From: F1-120-MAGs118 sp013360535
Lineage (GTDB): Bacteria > Planctomycetota > UBA1135 > GCA-002686595
Assembly (NCBI GenBank): GCA_026647215.1
Contig: JAPKHC010000001.1
Location: 248,001 to 312,000 of the forward strand
Length of the DNA: 64,000 bases
Direction: 5' to 3'
A program made the position numbers and the translations under genes. Positions within the stretch are counted from its first letter, which is position 1. The number at the start of each line of letters is the position of its first letter. The notes beneath the pieces were generated by a model. The model saw only the letters and a program-made list of their open reading frames with translations. It was not told the origin of the DNA and made no database searches. Shown here in pieces: positions 15,988 to 23,592 of this stretch.

Positions 15988-17520
15988 ATGGTCCAAATCA
16001 ACTTCGCTCAGAAGCAGGTCAGCGCCAAGATCGTCTACTACGGCCCCGGCATGTCGGGGAAGACGACCAACCTCGAGATCGTGCACCAGAAGGCGCCCGA
16101 CCAGAACAAGGGTGACCTGACGAGCATCTCGACCGACGGCGACCGCACGCTGTTCTTCGACTTCATGCCGCTCGATCTGGGCACCGTCGCGGGGATGCGC
16201 ACGTGCTTCCAGATCTACACGGTGCCCGGTCAGGTCTACTACAACTCGACGCGCAAGCTCGTGCTGCAGGGAGTCGACGGCGTCGTGTTCGTGGCCGACT
16301 CGTCGGCCGCGATGATGCAGGAGAACCTCGAGTCGTTGCGCAACCTCGAGGAGAACCTGAACGAGTACGGCAAGTCGCTCGCGACCATGGCGCACGTGAT
16401 CCAGTTCAACAAGCGCGACCTGCCGGATGCGCTGCCCGTGGAGGAGCTCAACCAGCTGCTCAACCCGTACGGTGCGCCGTGCTTCGAGGCGATCGCGAAC
16501 ACGGGTCAGGGCGTGTTCCCGACGCTGAAGGCACTCGCGGCGCGTGTGCTCGAGGTGATCCACTCGAACAACGGCGCTCCCGCGTCCGCCGCTCCGGCCA
16601 CGCCGCGGACCGCTCCCGCGCCGCAGCGCGCCCCGCTGCAGCCGGCTCGGCCGCAGCAGGCGCAGCGTCCGATCACCGCCGTCGAACCGCCGGCTCCGCT
16701 CCCGCAGCCGCAGCAGTTCGTGCAGAGCCAGCCGATCCAGCAGCCGCCGCCGGCGGTCACCGTCGCCGCCGCGATGCAGCGCACGGGGTTCCACACCGCC
16801 GCGGGCGCCGCTCCGCAGCAGCCGCACTTCCCGACGCCGCAGCCGCTCAGCCAGACGGGCTTCGCGCAGCGTCAGGGTGCACCGCTCGGCCAGACCGGCT
16901 TCGCGCAGCGTCCGCAGGTGCAGCAGCCGCAGGGCATGCCGATGCAGCAGCCGCCGCAGGCGATGCCGCAGCAGCCGAACTACGGTGCGCCGCAGGGCTA
17001 CCCGCAGATGGGCCTGCCGCAGCAGCAGCCGGTCGCCGGTGGCTGGGGTGGCCAGCCCGCGCCCACCATGGGCATGGGCGGGCAGCAGGCCTATGGCGCC
17101 GCGGCCATGGCGCCGCAGCCGCAGATGATGCCGGGGCAAGCGCCCTCGCTCGCGCAGACCGGCTTCCACAACCAGACCGCGATCTCGAGCCCGTCGGCGC
17201 AGCAGCCGGGTGCCGGCCTGCAGATGGCGGGGCGCGCCTCGACGCACCTTCCGAACGCGGCCGTGCCGACGCAGCGACCGATGGCCGCTCCCGTGCGGCC
17301 GATGCAGCAGGCTCCGGCGCCGGTCGCGCCGCGCCAGGTTCCCGGACCGCTCGAGGGCTCGCGCTTCGACCCGCGCCGCCAGGCCGCGCCCACTCCGGCG
17401 CCGACGCCGCGTGCGACTCCGACCGGCGAGGGCTCGAACAAGCTCTACATCGGCCTGTTCATCGGCGCGGGAGTGATCCTGGTCGCCGGCCTGACCTACG
17501 TCGTCCTCTCGTTCCTGTAA
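15988..17520 (+). CDS. MglA-type small GTPase with Pro/Gln-rich linker and C-terminal membrane anchor
   Basis: The 510-residue product begins with a complete MglA-family GTPase domain (about 1-195). It has the P-loop YYGPGMSGKTTNL (Lys25), a DFMPLDLG strand, the diagnostic IYTVPGQVYYNSTRKLVL in place of the Ras DxxGQ, GVDGVVFVADSS and the guanine-specificity motif FNKRDLPDA. MglA is normally only about 195 residues and soluble. Here a linker of about 285 residues follows, rich in P, Q, A and M and probably disordered, and then a single C-terminal helix (LYIGLFIGAGVILVAGLTYV, about 485-508) that would make it tail-anchored. The linker holds four TGF motifs, at 264-268, 289-292, 302-305 and 390-393 (RTGFH or QTGFA/QTGFH). 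MglA sets cell polarity in Myxococcus and its relatives. The role here is unknown, but the Roadblock genes on both sides support a GTPase switch at the membrane. Confidence 0.9.
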   Translation: MVQINFAQKQVSAKIVYYGPGMSGKTTNLEIVHQKAPDQNKGDLTSISTDGDRTLFFDFMPLDLGTVAGMRTCFQIYTVPGQVYYNSTRKLVLQGVDGVVFVADSSAAMMQENLESLRNLEENLNEYGKSLATMAHVIQFNKRDLPDALPVEELNQLLNPYGAPCFEAIANTGQGVFPTLKALAARVLEVIHSNNGAPASAAPATPRTAPAPQRAPLQPARPQQAQRPITAVEPPAPLPQPQQFVQSQPIQQPPPAVTVAAAMQRTGFHTAAGAAPQQPHFPTPQPLSQTGFAQRQGAPLGQTGFAQRPQVQQPQGMPMQQPPQAMPQQPNYGAPQGYPQMGLPQQQPVAGGWGGQPAPTMGMGGQQAYGAAAMAPQPQMMPGQAPSLAQTGFHNQTAISSPSAQQPGAGLQMAGRASTHLPNAAVPTQRPMAAPVRPMQQAPAPVAPRQVPGPLEGSRFDPRRQAAPTPAPTPRATPTGEGSNKLYIGLFIGAGVILVAGLTYVVLSFL

Positions 17521-17543
17521 GACACCCAGCACCGGAGCCAACG

Positions 17544-18047
17544 ATGGGACGCGACCAAGCCCTCCGCGACAGCCGACTCGTCTTCTACGCCCAGGACGTC
17601 GCTCGCCTCGATGGCGAGCTCGACGCCTTCCTCGAGCTCTCCAACGCCAAGGCGGCGTTGCTGGTCGACAAGGAAGGACACCTCGTCACCCGCCGCGGCG
17701 AGCCGCTGCAGACCGGCTCGCTCGAGTCGGTGGCGGCGCTGATCGCGGGCTCTTTCGCCGCGACGCGCGAGATGGCGCGCCTGCTCGGCGAGTCGCAGTT
17801 CACGAGCCTCTTCCATCAGGGGCAGCGCGACTCGATCCAGCTGCAGCTGATCGGCGAGCGCACGCTGCTCGGCGTGCTGTTCGACGAACGCACGAACCTC
17901 GGTCTGGTGCGCTACTACGGGGCCGAGACGTCCCGCAACCTGACGACCATCTTCGACGAGATCACCAGCCGACCCGAAGGATCCGGGGCAGCCCTGCCGG
18001 CCGACTTCAAGGCCGACGCCAAGGCCGCGCTCGACAACTTGTTCTGA
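17544..18047 (+). CDS. MglB-like Roadblock/LC7 protein
   Basis: The 167-residue product starts at ATG 17544 with GGAG 7 bases upstream, 23 bases after the MglA-like gene. It has the MglB-type pattern: QDVARLDGELDAFLELSNAK helix, AALLVDKEGHLVTRRG strand-turn, a helix SVAALIAGSFAATREMARLL, then FTSLFHQGQRDSIQLQLIG and RTLLGVLFDERTNLGLVRYY strands and a final helix. The tail is acidic and alanine-rich. MglB is the dimeric GTPase-activating partner of MglA, usually encoded beside it, so this is the best candidate for the GAP of the neighbouring tail-anchored GTPase. It closes the five-gene cluster. Confidence 0.85.
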   Translation: MGRDQALRDSRLVFYAQDVARLDGELDAFLELSNAKAALLVDKEGHLVTRRGEPLQTGSLESVAALIAGSFAATREMARLLGESQFTSLFHQGQRDSIQLQLIGERTLLGVLFDERTNLGLVRYYGAETSRNLTTIFDEITSRPEGSGAALPADFKADAKAALDNLF

Positions 18048-18150
18048 GACCTGATCGGCCGCCCCGGAGACCGGCAGCCCTCGCTCCCTTCCAAGGGGGG
18101 TGGGGGCCGCTCCTTTGGGGATCCTCCGAAGGGCTGGGCGAGGTGGGGCC

Positions 18151-18179
18151 TTGCCCACCCCGGGGGCGCACGCTAGCCT
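18151..18179 (+). promoter_or_regulatory. Possible promoter of rpmB
   Basis: TTGCCC at 18151-18156 and TAGCCT at 18174-18179 are separated by 17 bases, with the start of rpmB 74 bases further on. The -10 match is only three of six, so this is tentative. Confidence 0.3.
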
Positions 18180-18252
18180 GTTCGGCCCTCGATCAAGGCT
18201 TGCCCTCGGGCCGGCCCTTTCTCCTCTTTCCCTCCAGCATCGGAGCATCGTC

Positions 18253-18504
18253 ATGGCCCGGGTTTGTGATTACTGCGGCAAGCGCACCGAAAGCGGCGCC
18301 CAGCTCGCCCGCCGCGGTCTGCCCAAGAAGCAGGGCGGCATCGGTCTGCGCGTCACCGGTCACACCAAGCGCAAGTTCAAGCCGAACATCCAGCGCATTG
18401 CCGCCGTCGTCGACGGCGTGACGACGCGCGTCAAGGTCTGCACGCGCTGCATCAAGAGCGGCCGCGTCAAGAAGCCGGCGACCCGCAAGGTCAAGGTCGC
18501 CTGA
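18253..18504 (+). CDS. rpmB: 50S ribosomal protein bL28, zinc-ribbon form
   Basis: The 83-residue protein belongs to the large ribosomal subunit. It opens MARVCDYCGKR, with Cys5 and Cys8, and a second pair lies in VKVCTRCIKSG near residue 65, giving the four-cysteine C-plus type of bL28. The internal GLRVTGHTKRKFKPNIQRI is the characteristic L28 core. The start at 18253 was chosen over an upstream in-frame start at 18100, which would add unrelated residues. The gene stands alone with its own terminator. bL28 is often paired with rpmG, but no L33 gene is present here. Confidence 0.95.
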   Translation: MARVCDYCGKRTESGAQLARRGLPKKQGGIGLRVTGHTKRKFKPNIQRIAAVVDGVTTRVKVCTRCIKSGRVKKPATRKVKVA

Positions 18505-18552
18505 GCGCGAACCACGCTTGCGCTCGCGACCCGCATCGCGAGCGCGGCAACC

Positions 18553-18583
18553 ACGGCGTCCTTCGGGGCGCCGTTTTTCGTTT
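18553..18583 (+). terminator. Rho-independent terminator after rpmB
   Basis: ACGGCGTCC pairs with GGGCGCCGT (one G-U pair) around a TTCG tetraloop and is followed directly by TTTTCGTTT. It begins 48 bases after the rpmB stop. Confidence 0.85.
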
Positions 18584-18757
18584 CACGGGAGCTCGAGCGC
18601 GACGGGCCGCACGCGGAGCCGGAGAGGTTTCGCGAAAAAGTTCGAAGAAGCGGGAAAGGCTTCGCGCATGTGCGCCGATGTCCCTCGTGATGTCGTGAAC
18701 GGCGCCGATCGCGGCGCTGCGTTCAACACCCCACGATCTCGTAAGGAGAATTCTCCC

Positions 18758-18850
18758 ATGGCGAAGAAGAAGGCAACCCGCAAGGCGACTCGCAAGGCTG
18801 CGACCAAGAAGGTCGGCAAGAAGAAGGCCGCGCGTCGCAAGAAGGCCTGA
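18758..18850 (+). CDS. 30-residue Lys/Ala/Arg-rich H1-like peptide
   Basis: An ATG at 18758 with a strong AAGGAG site 10 bases upstream opens a 30-residue product, MAKKKATRKATRKAATKKVG followed by KKKAARRKKA. Nineteen of 30 residues are Lys, Arg or Thr and most of the rest are Ala. This is the composition of bacterial histone H1-like (Hc1/AlgP-tail) proteins, reduced to a tail alone. It probably binds DNA or RNA without sequence preference. HU is encoded 22 bases downstream, which supports a nucleoid role. A longer in-frame reading exists upstream, but its residues do not look coding and the good ribosome site marks this ATG. Confidence 0.7.
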   Translation: MAKKKATRKATRKAATKKVGKKKAARRKKA

Positions 18851-18872
18851 TGGTCCCAGCGGACCCTGACAG

Positions 18873-19151
18873 GTGAACAAGAGCCAGTTGGTCGGTTTCG
18901 TCGCGGAGGAGCTGCGCTTGTCGCGGCTCGGTGCGGCAACGTTGGTCGACAAGGTGCTCGAGGGCATCCAGAAGGGTCTGCGCGAGGATCAATCGGTGAC
19001 GATCGCCGGTTTCGGCACGTTCGAGGTCAAGGCCCGCAAGGCCCGCCAAGGACGCAATCCCCACACCGGGGCGCCGATCCAGATCGAAGCCGGTCGGCGT
19101 GTCGGGTTCCGCATGGGCAAGTCCCTGCGCGACTCCGTCACGACGGGCTGA
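18873..19151 (+). CDS. HU-family nucleoid protein
   Basis: HU/IHF-family proteins are dimers that bend and wrap DNA. The 92-residue product starts at GTG 18873 (MNKSQLVGFVAEELRLSRLG). It has the family signature TIAGFGTFEVKARKARQGRN, followed by PHTGAPIQIEAGRRVGFRMG, which holds the DNA-intercalating beta-arm Pro in RNP. The length is normal. It follows the 30-residue basic peptide by 22 bases, so the two are probably co-transcribed and make a small nucleoid-protein operon. A perfect terminator hairpin follows. HU or IHF subtype cannot be settled from the sequence alone; HU is the default reading. Confidence 0.93.
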   Translation: MNKSQLVGFVAEELRLSRLGAATLVDKVLEGIQKGLREDQSVTIAGFGTFEVKARKARQGRNPHTGAPIQIEAGRRVGFRMGKSLRDSVTTG

Positions 19152-19184
19152 ACCGATCGCTTTCGAAGATCGCGTTCGAACATC

Positions 19185-19217
19185 GACGGGCTCCGACCTC
19201 ACTGGTCGGAGCCCGTC
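19185..19217. terminator. Terminator hairpin between HU and metG
   Basis: GACGGGCTCCGACC pairs perfectly with GGTCGGAGCCCGTC over 14 bases around a TCACT loop. It lies between the converging HU and metG genes, so it could serve both. There is no long T run on the plus strand (GTCATT). Confidence 0.65.
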
Positions 19218-19267
19218 GTCATTGGATGCCCAGGGCGCTGTGCCCGCATCCCGAGCCAGTTGAGGCC

Positions 19268-20989
19268 TCAGCCGGCGGCGACCTGCTTCGCGCGCTCTTC
19301 GAGAGCGGCGATCTCGGCGGCGACGGTGGCGTCATCGATCTTGGGGAACAGGCCGGCGACGGCTCCGAGCTTCGAGCCGGCGAGACCGAGGCGCCACTGG
19401 CCGGCGACAGGCGGCGCGGGCCAGCCGCGGGCGGTGACGGAGCCGGATTGACCGAGCATCGCCCAGATCGCTTGCGCCTTCTCGGGCATGAAGGGGGCCA
19501 TCCAGCGTGCGACGTAGCCGATCCACTCGGCGCAGGTTGCCAGCACGCTCGCCGCGCGCGCGGGGTCGGTCTTCTGCAGCGACCAAGGTGCGGAGCGGTC
19601 GACGAAGACGTTGGCGACACGCGCGTTCTCGATCAGCTGTTCGGCAGCGCGGCGGAAACGGAAGGCGCGGATCGACTCGGCCGGATCGCCGAAGGCGCCG
19701 CATTCGGTGAGCAGCACGCGGTCGAGCTCGGCCTCGTGTTCCGGCGCGCAGGCGGGGATGTGGCCGGCGTAGTGCTTGTCGACGAACTTGAGCACGCGCG
19801 TGACGAGGTTGCCGATCGCGTCGGCGAGCTGCGCGTTGTTGCAGGCCTGGAAGTCCTTCCAGTTGAACTCGCTGTCCTTGGTCTCCGGCGCGCTCGCGAG
19901 CAGGTAGAAGCGCGTGGCCTGCGCGTCGAACTTCGCGAAGAACTCGTCGAGCGGGATCGTCCAGCCGCCCGAGGTCGAGAACTTGCGGCCCTGCAGGTTG
20001 TAGAACTCGTTCGCGGGCACTTGCCACGGCAGCACATAGCCGGCCTTCGTCGCGTGGAGCATCGCCGGGAACACCACGCAGTGGAACGGGATGTTGTCCT
20101 TGCCGATGAAGTGCACGAGCCGCGTCTGGGAGTCCTGCCACCAGCGCTTCCACGCCTCGGGCTCGCCCTTGCTCTCGGCCCACTCGCGCGTGAACGACAC
20201 GTAGCCGATCGGCGCGTCGAACCACACGTAGAGCACCTTGCCCGTGATGTCGCCCGCGGTGTCGGCCGGCAGGGGCACGCCCCAGCTCATGTCGCGCGTG
20301 ATCGGGCGCGGCTCGATCTCCTTCATCTGGTTGGCGATGAAGGCCCCGACGTTGGGCTTCCACTCGTGGTTCGCGATCCAGCTCCCGAGGAACTCGTCGC
20401 GCACCTTCGGCAGGTCGAGGTACCAATGCGTCGTGCGCCGACGCTCCGGCGTGGTGCCGCAGACCTTGCAGCGCGGGTCGGCGAAGTCGAGCGGGTTGAG
20501 CCACTTCGCGCAGCGCGGGCACTCGTCGCCGCGGGCGCTCTCGAAGCCGCAGCTCGGGCAGGTGCCCGTGACGTAGCGGTCGGCGAGGAACATCCGGTCG
20601 GTCGTGCAGTACAGCTGCTCGGTCTCGCGCTGCACGAGGAAGCCGTTGCGGTCGATGCGGCGGAAGAAGTCCTGGCTCAGCTCGGCGTGGAACGGGCTGA
20701 TGCTCGTGCCCGACCAGACGTCGAACTCGAGGCCGAGGCGGTCGAACGTGCGCTTGATCTCCGTGCGCCAGCGCGCGACGTATTCGGGGTACGCGATGCC
20801 GTCGCGCTCGGCGCCGATCGTGATCGCGACGCCGTGCTCGTCGGCGCCGCAGACGTAGAGCGCCTCCTCGCCCTGCATGCGCAGCGTGCGCACGTACACA
20901 TCGGCCGGCAGGTAGGCGCCGATCACGTGCCCGAAGTGGATCGGGCCGTTGGCGTAGGGGAGCGCGCTCGTGACGAGATAGCGGGTCAT
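19268..20989 (-). CDS. metG: Methionyl-tRNA synthetase
   Basis: MetRS charges tRNA-Met. The 573-residue product starts at ATG 20989 (MTRYLVTSALPYANGPIHFG), where HFGH at 18-21 is the class I HIGH motif. The connective domain has three CxxC pairs (Cys144/147, 157/160, 174/177), which marks the zinc-binding type. The KMSKS loop reads KFSTS in GRKFSTSGGW, a known variant. The C-terminal anticodon domain ends in IAALEERAKQVAAG with no attached EMAP/Trbp-like tRNA-binding domain, so this is the short form. An in-frame upstream extension is present but lies outside the MetRS family. It converges on HU. Confidence 0.96.
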   Translation of the reverse strand: MTRYLVTSALPYANGPIHFGHVIGAYLPADVYVRTLRMQGEEALYVCGADEHGVAITIGAERDGIAYPEYVARWRTEIKRTFDRLGLEFDVWSGTSISPFHAELSQDFFRRIDRNGFLVQRETEQLYCTTDRMFLADRYVTGTCPSCGFESARGDECPRCAKWLNPLDFADPRCKVCGTTPERRRTTHWYLDLPKVRDEFLGSWIANHEWKPNVGAFIANQMKEIEPRPITRDMSWGVPLPADTAGDITGKVLYVWFDAPIGYVSFTREWAESKGEPEAWKRWWQDSQTRLVHFIGKDNIPFHCVVFPAMLHATKAGYVLPWQVPANEFYNLQGRKFSTSGGWTIPLDEFFAKFDAQATRFYLLASAPETKDSEFNWKDFQACNNAQLADAIGNLVTRVLKFVDKHYAGHIPACAPEHEAELDRVLLTECGAFGDPAESIRAFRFRRAAEQLIENARVANVFVDRSAPWSLQKTDPARAASVLATCAEWIGYVARWMAPFMPEKAQAIWAMLGQSGSVTARGWPAPPVAGQWRLGLAGSKLGAVAGLFPKIDDATVAAEIAALEERAKQVAAG

Positions 20990-21045
20990 CGCGCGCGAGA
21001 GTATCCCAAGCGCACGTCCCCGACCCAAGGGGCAGCACGGCCGCT

Positions 21046-22146
21046 TCAGTCGCGCGGCGAAAGCACGCCCTTGTCGAGCCGCACGAACAGCCACAGGCCG
21101 CCGACGGAGGCCGCCGGGACCATCAAGAGCGGCCCGAGCACCGGCACGAGGAACATCAGGCTCGCGACGAGGCCGAAGACGAGCACCGAAGGCGCGTGGT
21201 GCGCGAGGAACGAGAGCCGCAGCAAGATGCCCCAGCGGCGGCGCGACATCGGGATGTCGAGCAGGCTGATCGAGGTCGTGAAGCCGGCGGCGAGCGCAAA
21301 CAGCGGCGTGCCGAACCACGGGATCAGGAGCAGCGGCAGCGCAAAGACGAGCATCACCGCGGCGATCGCCGTTGCCTCGAGGCTCGCGGCGAGCGTGCGC
21401 AGTTCGATCGCCGCGCGCCAGGCGAGCCACTCGCCGAAGGCCGGGCTGTGCCGTGCGCAGCCGTACACGACAAGCAGCGTGAGCCCGAGCGCCGCGAGCG
21501 TCGCGAACGGCCAGTCGACGGTGAACGACGCGCCGACGAGCACGAGTCCCGTCGTGATGCACAAGGCCATCCGCTTCGTCACCTCGCCGGGAGTGAGGCC
21601 CTTCGGCCGCTCGCGTTCGTCGCGCAGGTTGCGCCCGAACCAGCGGCGCTCGATCGAGCCGTGCACCTCGTCGAGAAACGGCCCGGCGACGAGCTCGTAG
21701 AGCAGCGAGAACGTCCACAGCGCCGCGACGAAGCTGACGGTGCTCGCGAGCAGGAACCCGGTCAGTTTGCCGAGCGCGAACGCGAACGAGTGCTCGACGA
21801 GCCACACGAGCGTGCTGCGCCAGAAACCTTCGACCTGCGGCGCCTGCGACTCGACCCACTCGCGCCCACGCTCGACCCACGCGCTCGCGAGCTCGTACAG
21901 CCACCACGCCAGCGCGATGAAGGCCGCGCTCGTCAGCACGGCCGGCGGAATCAGCCAGCGCTTGGTGCCGCGTGTCGTGACAAGCAGCCCGAGGCCACGC
22001 GGAACCGCGACCCACGCGGCGCGCAGGCCGCTCCACGTGCCCAGCGGCGTGGCGAGCGACGGATCCGCCGGCTTGGAGCCGCACGCGCTGCACGGCGCAG
22101 CGACGCTCTCGAGGGCGTAGCCGCACAGGGGACAGGGTCGAATCAT
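21046..22146 (-). CDS. EI24/CysZ-like multi-pass membrane protein with N-terminal zinc ribbon
   Basis: The 366-residue product opens with a zinc-ribbon-like MIRPCPLCGYALESVAAPCS followed by ACGS, giving two CxxC pairs. At least six hydrophobic segments follow (roughly 70-90, 125-155, 205-245, 265-300, 325-355). The centre contains LLYELVAGPFLDEV; the APF-D motif is the hallmark of the EI24 (formerly DUF540) family that includes the sulfate transporter CysZ. An N-terminal zinc ribbon is not part of CysZ, so sulfate transport is only one possibility. It is 56 bases upstream of metG on the same strand and divergent from gcdH. Confidence 0.7.
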   Translation of the reverse strand: MIRPCPLCGYALESVAAPCSACGSKPADPSLATPLGTWSGLRAAWVAVPRGLGLLVTTRGTKRWLIPPAVLTSAAFIALAWWLYELASAWVERGREWVESQAPQVEGFWRSTLVWLVEHSFAFALGKLTGFLLASTVSFVAALWTFSLLYELVAGPFLDEVHGSIERRWFGRNLRDERERPKGLTPGEVTKRMALCITTGLVLVGASFTVDWPFATLAALGLTLLVVYGCARHSPAFGEWLAWRAAIELRTLAASLEATAIAAVMLVFALPLLLIPWFGTPLFALAAGFTTSISLLDIPMSRRRWGILLRLSFLAHHAPSVLVFGLVASLMFLVPVLGPLLMVPAASVGGLWLFVRLDKGVLSPRD

Positions 22147-22279
22147 GGCCGGGATCGCGTGCGGGAGGCTACGCCCAAGCCGCGCACGGGGGCTACACTG
22201 GCCGCCCGAATTCCTTCGGGTCGCCCGCTCTCGCCAGCGTGCGGCGGCTCCTCATCCGAACCCCAACGCTCCTCCACCT

Positions 22280-23458
22280 ATGGGCTCCTTCGCCAACTTC
22301 CGCCAGCTCGATTACCTCGGCCTCGACGACCAGTTTTCCGAAGACGAGCTGATGGTGCGCGACGCGGTGCGCTCGTGGGTCACCGAGCGCTACCTGCCGA
22401 TCGCGATGGAGCACTTCGAGAACGGCACGTTCCCGATGGAACTCGTGCCCGAGCTCGCGGAACTGGGCGTGTTCGGACCGACGACGCCGACCGAATACGG
22501 CGGCGCGGGCCTCAACAGCGTCGCCTACGGCCTGATCTGCCAGGAACTCGAGCGCGGTGACAGCGGCCTGCGCTCGTTCGTCAGCGTGCAGGGCTCGCTC
22601 GTCATGTGGCCGATCTTCGCCTACGGCTCCGAGGAGCAGAAGCGGCGCTGGCTGCCGCAGCTCGCCTCGGGCAAGGTCATCGGCTGCTTCGGCCTGACCG
22701 AGCCCGACTTCGGCTCGAACCCCGGTGGCATGCTCACGACGGCCGTCAAGAAGGGCGACGAGTGGGTGCTCAACGGCCGCAAGATGTGGATCACCAACGG
22801 CACGTGCTCGCAGGTGTCGGTCGTGTGGGCGCGCACGAGCGAAGGCATCCGCGGCTTCCTCGTCGAGGCCGGTACGCCGGGCTTCAGCGCGCCCGAGCAG
22901 AAGCACAAGTTCTCGCTGCGCGCGTCGATCACGAGCGAGCTCGTGCTGCAGGACGTGGTCGTCAAGGACAGCGCGCGCCTGCCGGGTGGCATCGGCCTGA
23001 AGGCGCCGCTGGGCTGCCTGACGCAGGCGCGGTACGGCATCGCCTGGGGCGGCCTCGGCGCGGCCTTCGCGTGCTTCGACGAGGCGCTGCAGTACTCGAA
23101 GGCGCGCATCGTGTTCGACAAGCCGCTCGCCGGCTTCCAGATCCCGCAGAAGAAGCTCGCCGACATGGCGACGCAGATCACCATGGCCCAGCTGCTCGCG
23201 CTGCGCGTCGGCCGCCTGAAGGACGAAGGCAAGTACACGCCCTCGCACGTCTCGATGGCCAAGCGCAACAACGTCGCGATGGCGCTCGACGTCGCCCGCG
23301 TCTGCCGCGACATGCTCGGCGCCAACGGCATCAGCCTCGAGTACCAGGTCGGCCGCCACCTGTGCAACCTCGAGAGCGTCATCACGTACGAAGGCACGCA
23401 CGACATCCACACGCTGGCGATCGGTCAGGAAGTCACCGGCATCCCGGCTTACCGCTAG
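22280..23458 (+). CDS. Glutaryl-CoA dehydrogenase-like acyl-CoA dehydrogenase
   Basis: This FAD enzyme of the acyl-CoA dehydrogenase family oxidises the acyl chain at alpha and beta carbons, passing electrons to ETF. The 392-residue product has the flavin loop FGLTEPDFGSNPGG, KMWITNGTCSQ and, at the end, the catalytic-base region VITYEGTHDIHTLAIGQEVTG. That ending, with Glu in YEGTHDIH, is characteristic of the glutaryl-CoA dehydrogenase branch, which oxidises and decarboxylates glutaryl-CoA to crotonyl-CoA in lysine and tryptophan breakdown. I start at ATG 22280; an in-frame reading from 22145 adds 45 residues without family similarity. A tryptophanase lies at 45284, but that is too far away to imply one pathway. 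A terminator follows. Confidence 0.88.
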   Translation: MGSFANFRQLDYLGLDDQFSEDELMVRDAVRSWVTERYLPIAMEHFENGTFPMELVPELAELGVFGPTTPTEYGGAGLNSVAYGLICQELERGDSGLRSFVSVQGSLVMWPIFAYGSEEQKRRWLPQLASGKVIGCFGLTEPDFGSNPGGMLTTAVKKGDEWVLNGRKMWITNGTCSQVSVVWARTSEGIRGFLVEAGTPGFSAPEQKHKFSLRASITSELVLQDVVVKDSARLPGGIGLKAPLGCLTQARYGIAWGGLGAAFACFDEALQYSKARIVFDKPLAGFQIPQKKLADMATQITMAQLLALRVGRLKDEGKYTPSHVSMAKRNNVAMALDVARVCRDMLGANGISLEYQVGRHLCNLESVITYEGTHDIHTLAIGQEVTGIPAYR

Positions 23459-23477
23459 TCGGACGCGACGGATTCCG

Positions 23478-23521
23478 CACGGCGGGGGAGCGCTGCGAGC
23501 GCTCTCCCGCCGTGTGAATTT
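23478..23521 (+). terminator. Rho-independent terminator
   Basis: CACGGCGGGGGAGCGCT pairs with AGCGCTCTCCCGCCGTG over 17 bases (one G-U) with a GCG loop, followed by TGAATTT. It begins 20 bases after the glutaryl-CoA dehydrogenase stop. Confidence 0.75.
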
Positions 23522-23592
23522 GGTGCCGCGGCGGTTTTCGCGCGCGCCAGCGTCTCCCGGCGGGCGGGTGCGCCGTGTAGGGTCTTGGAGCC

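Noticed and set aside
19268..22126. MetRS fused to the membrane-protein region as a single long protein.
   Set aside because: The in-frame extension before ATG 20989 lies opposite or out of frame with the EI24-like gene and has no domain; the MetRS family starts exactly at MTRYLVTSALPYANG.
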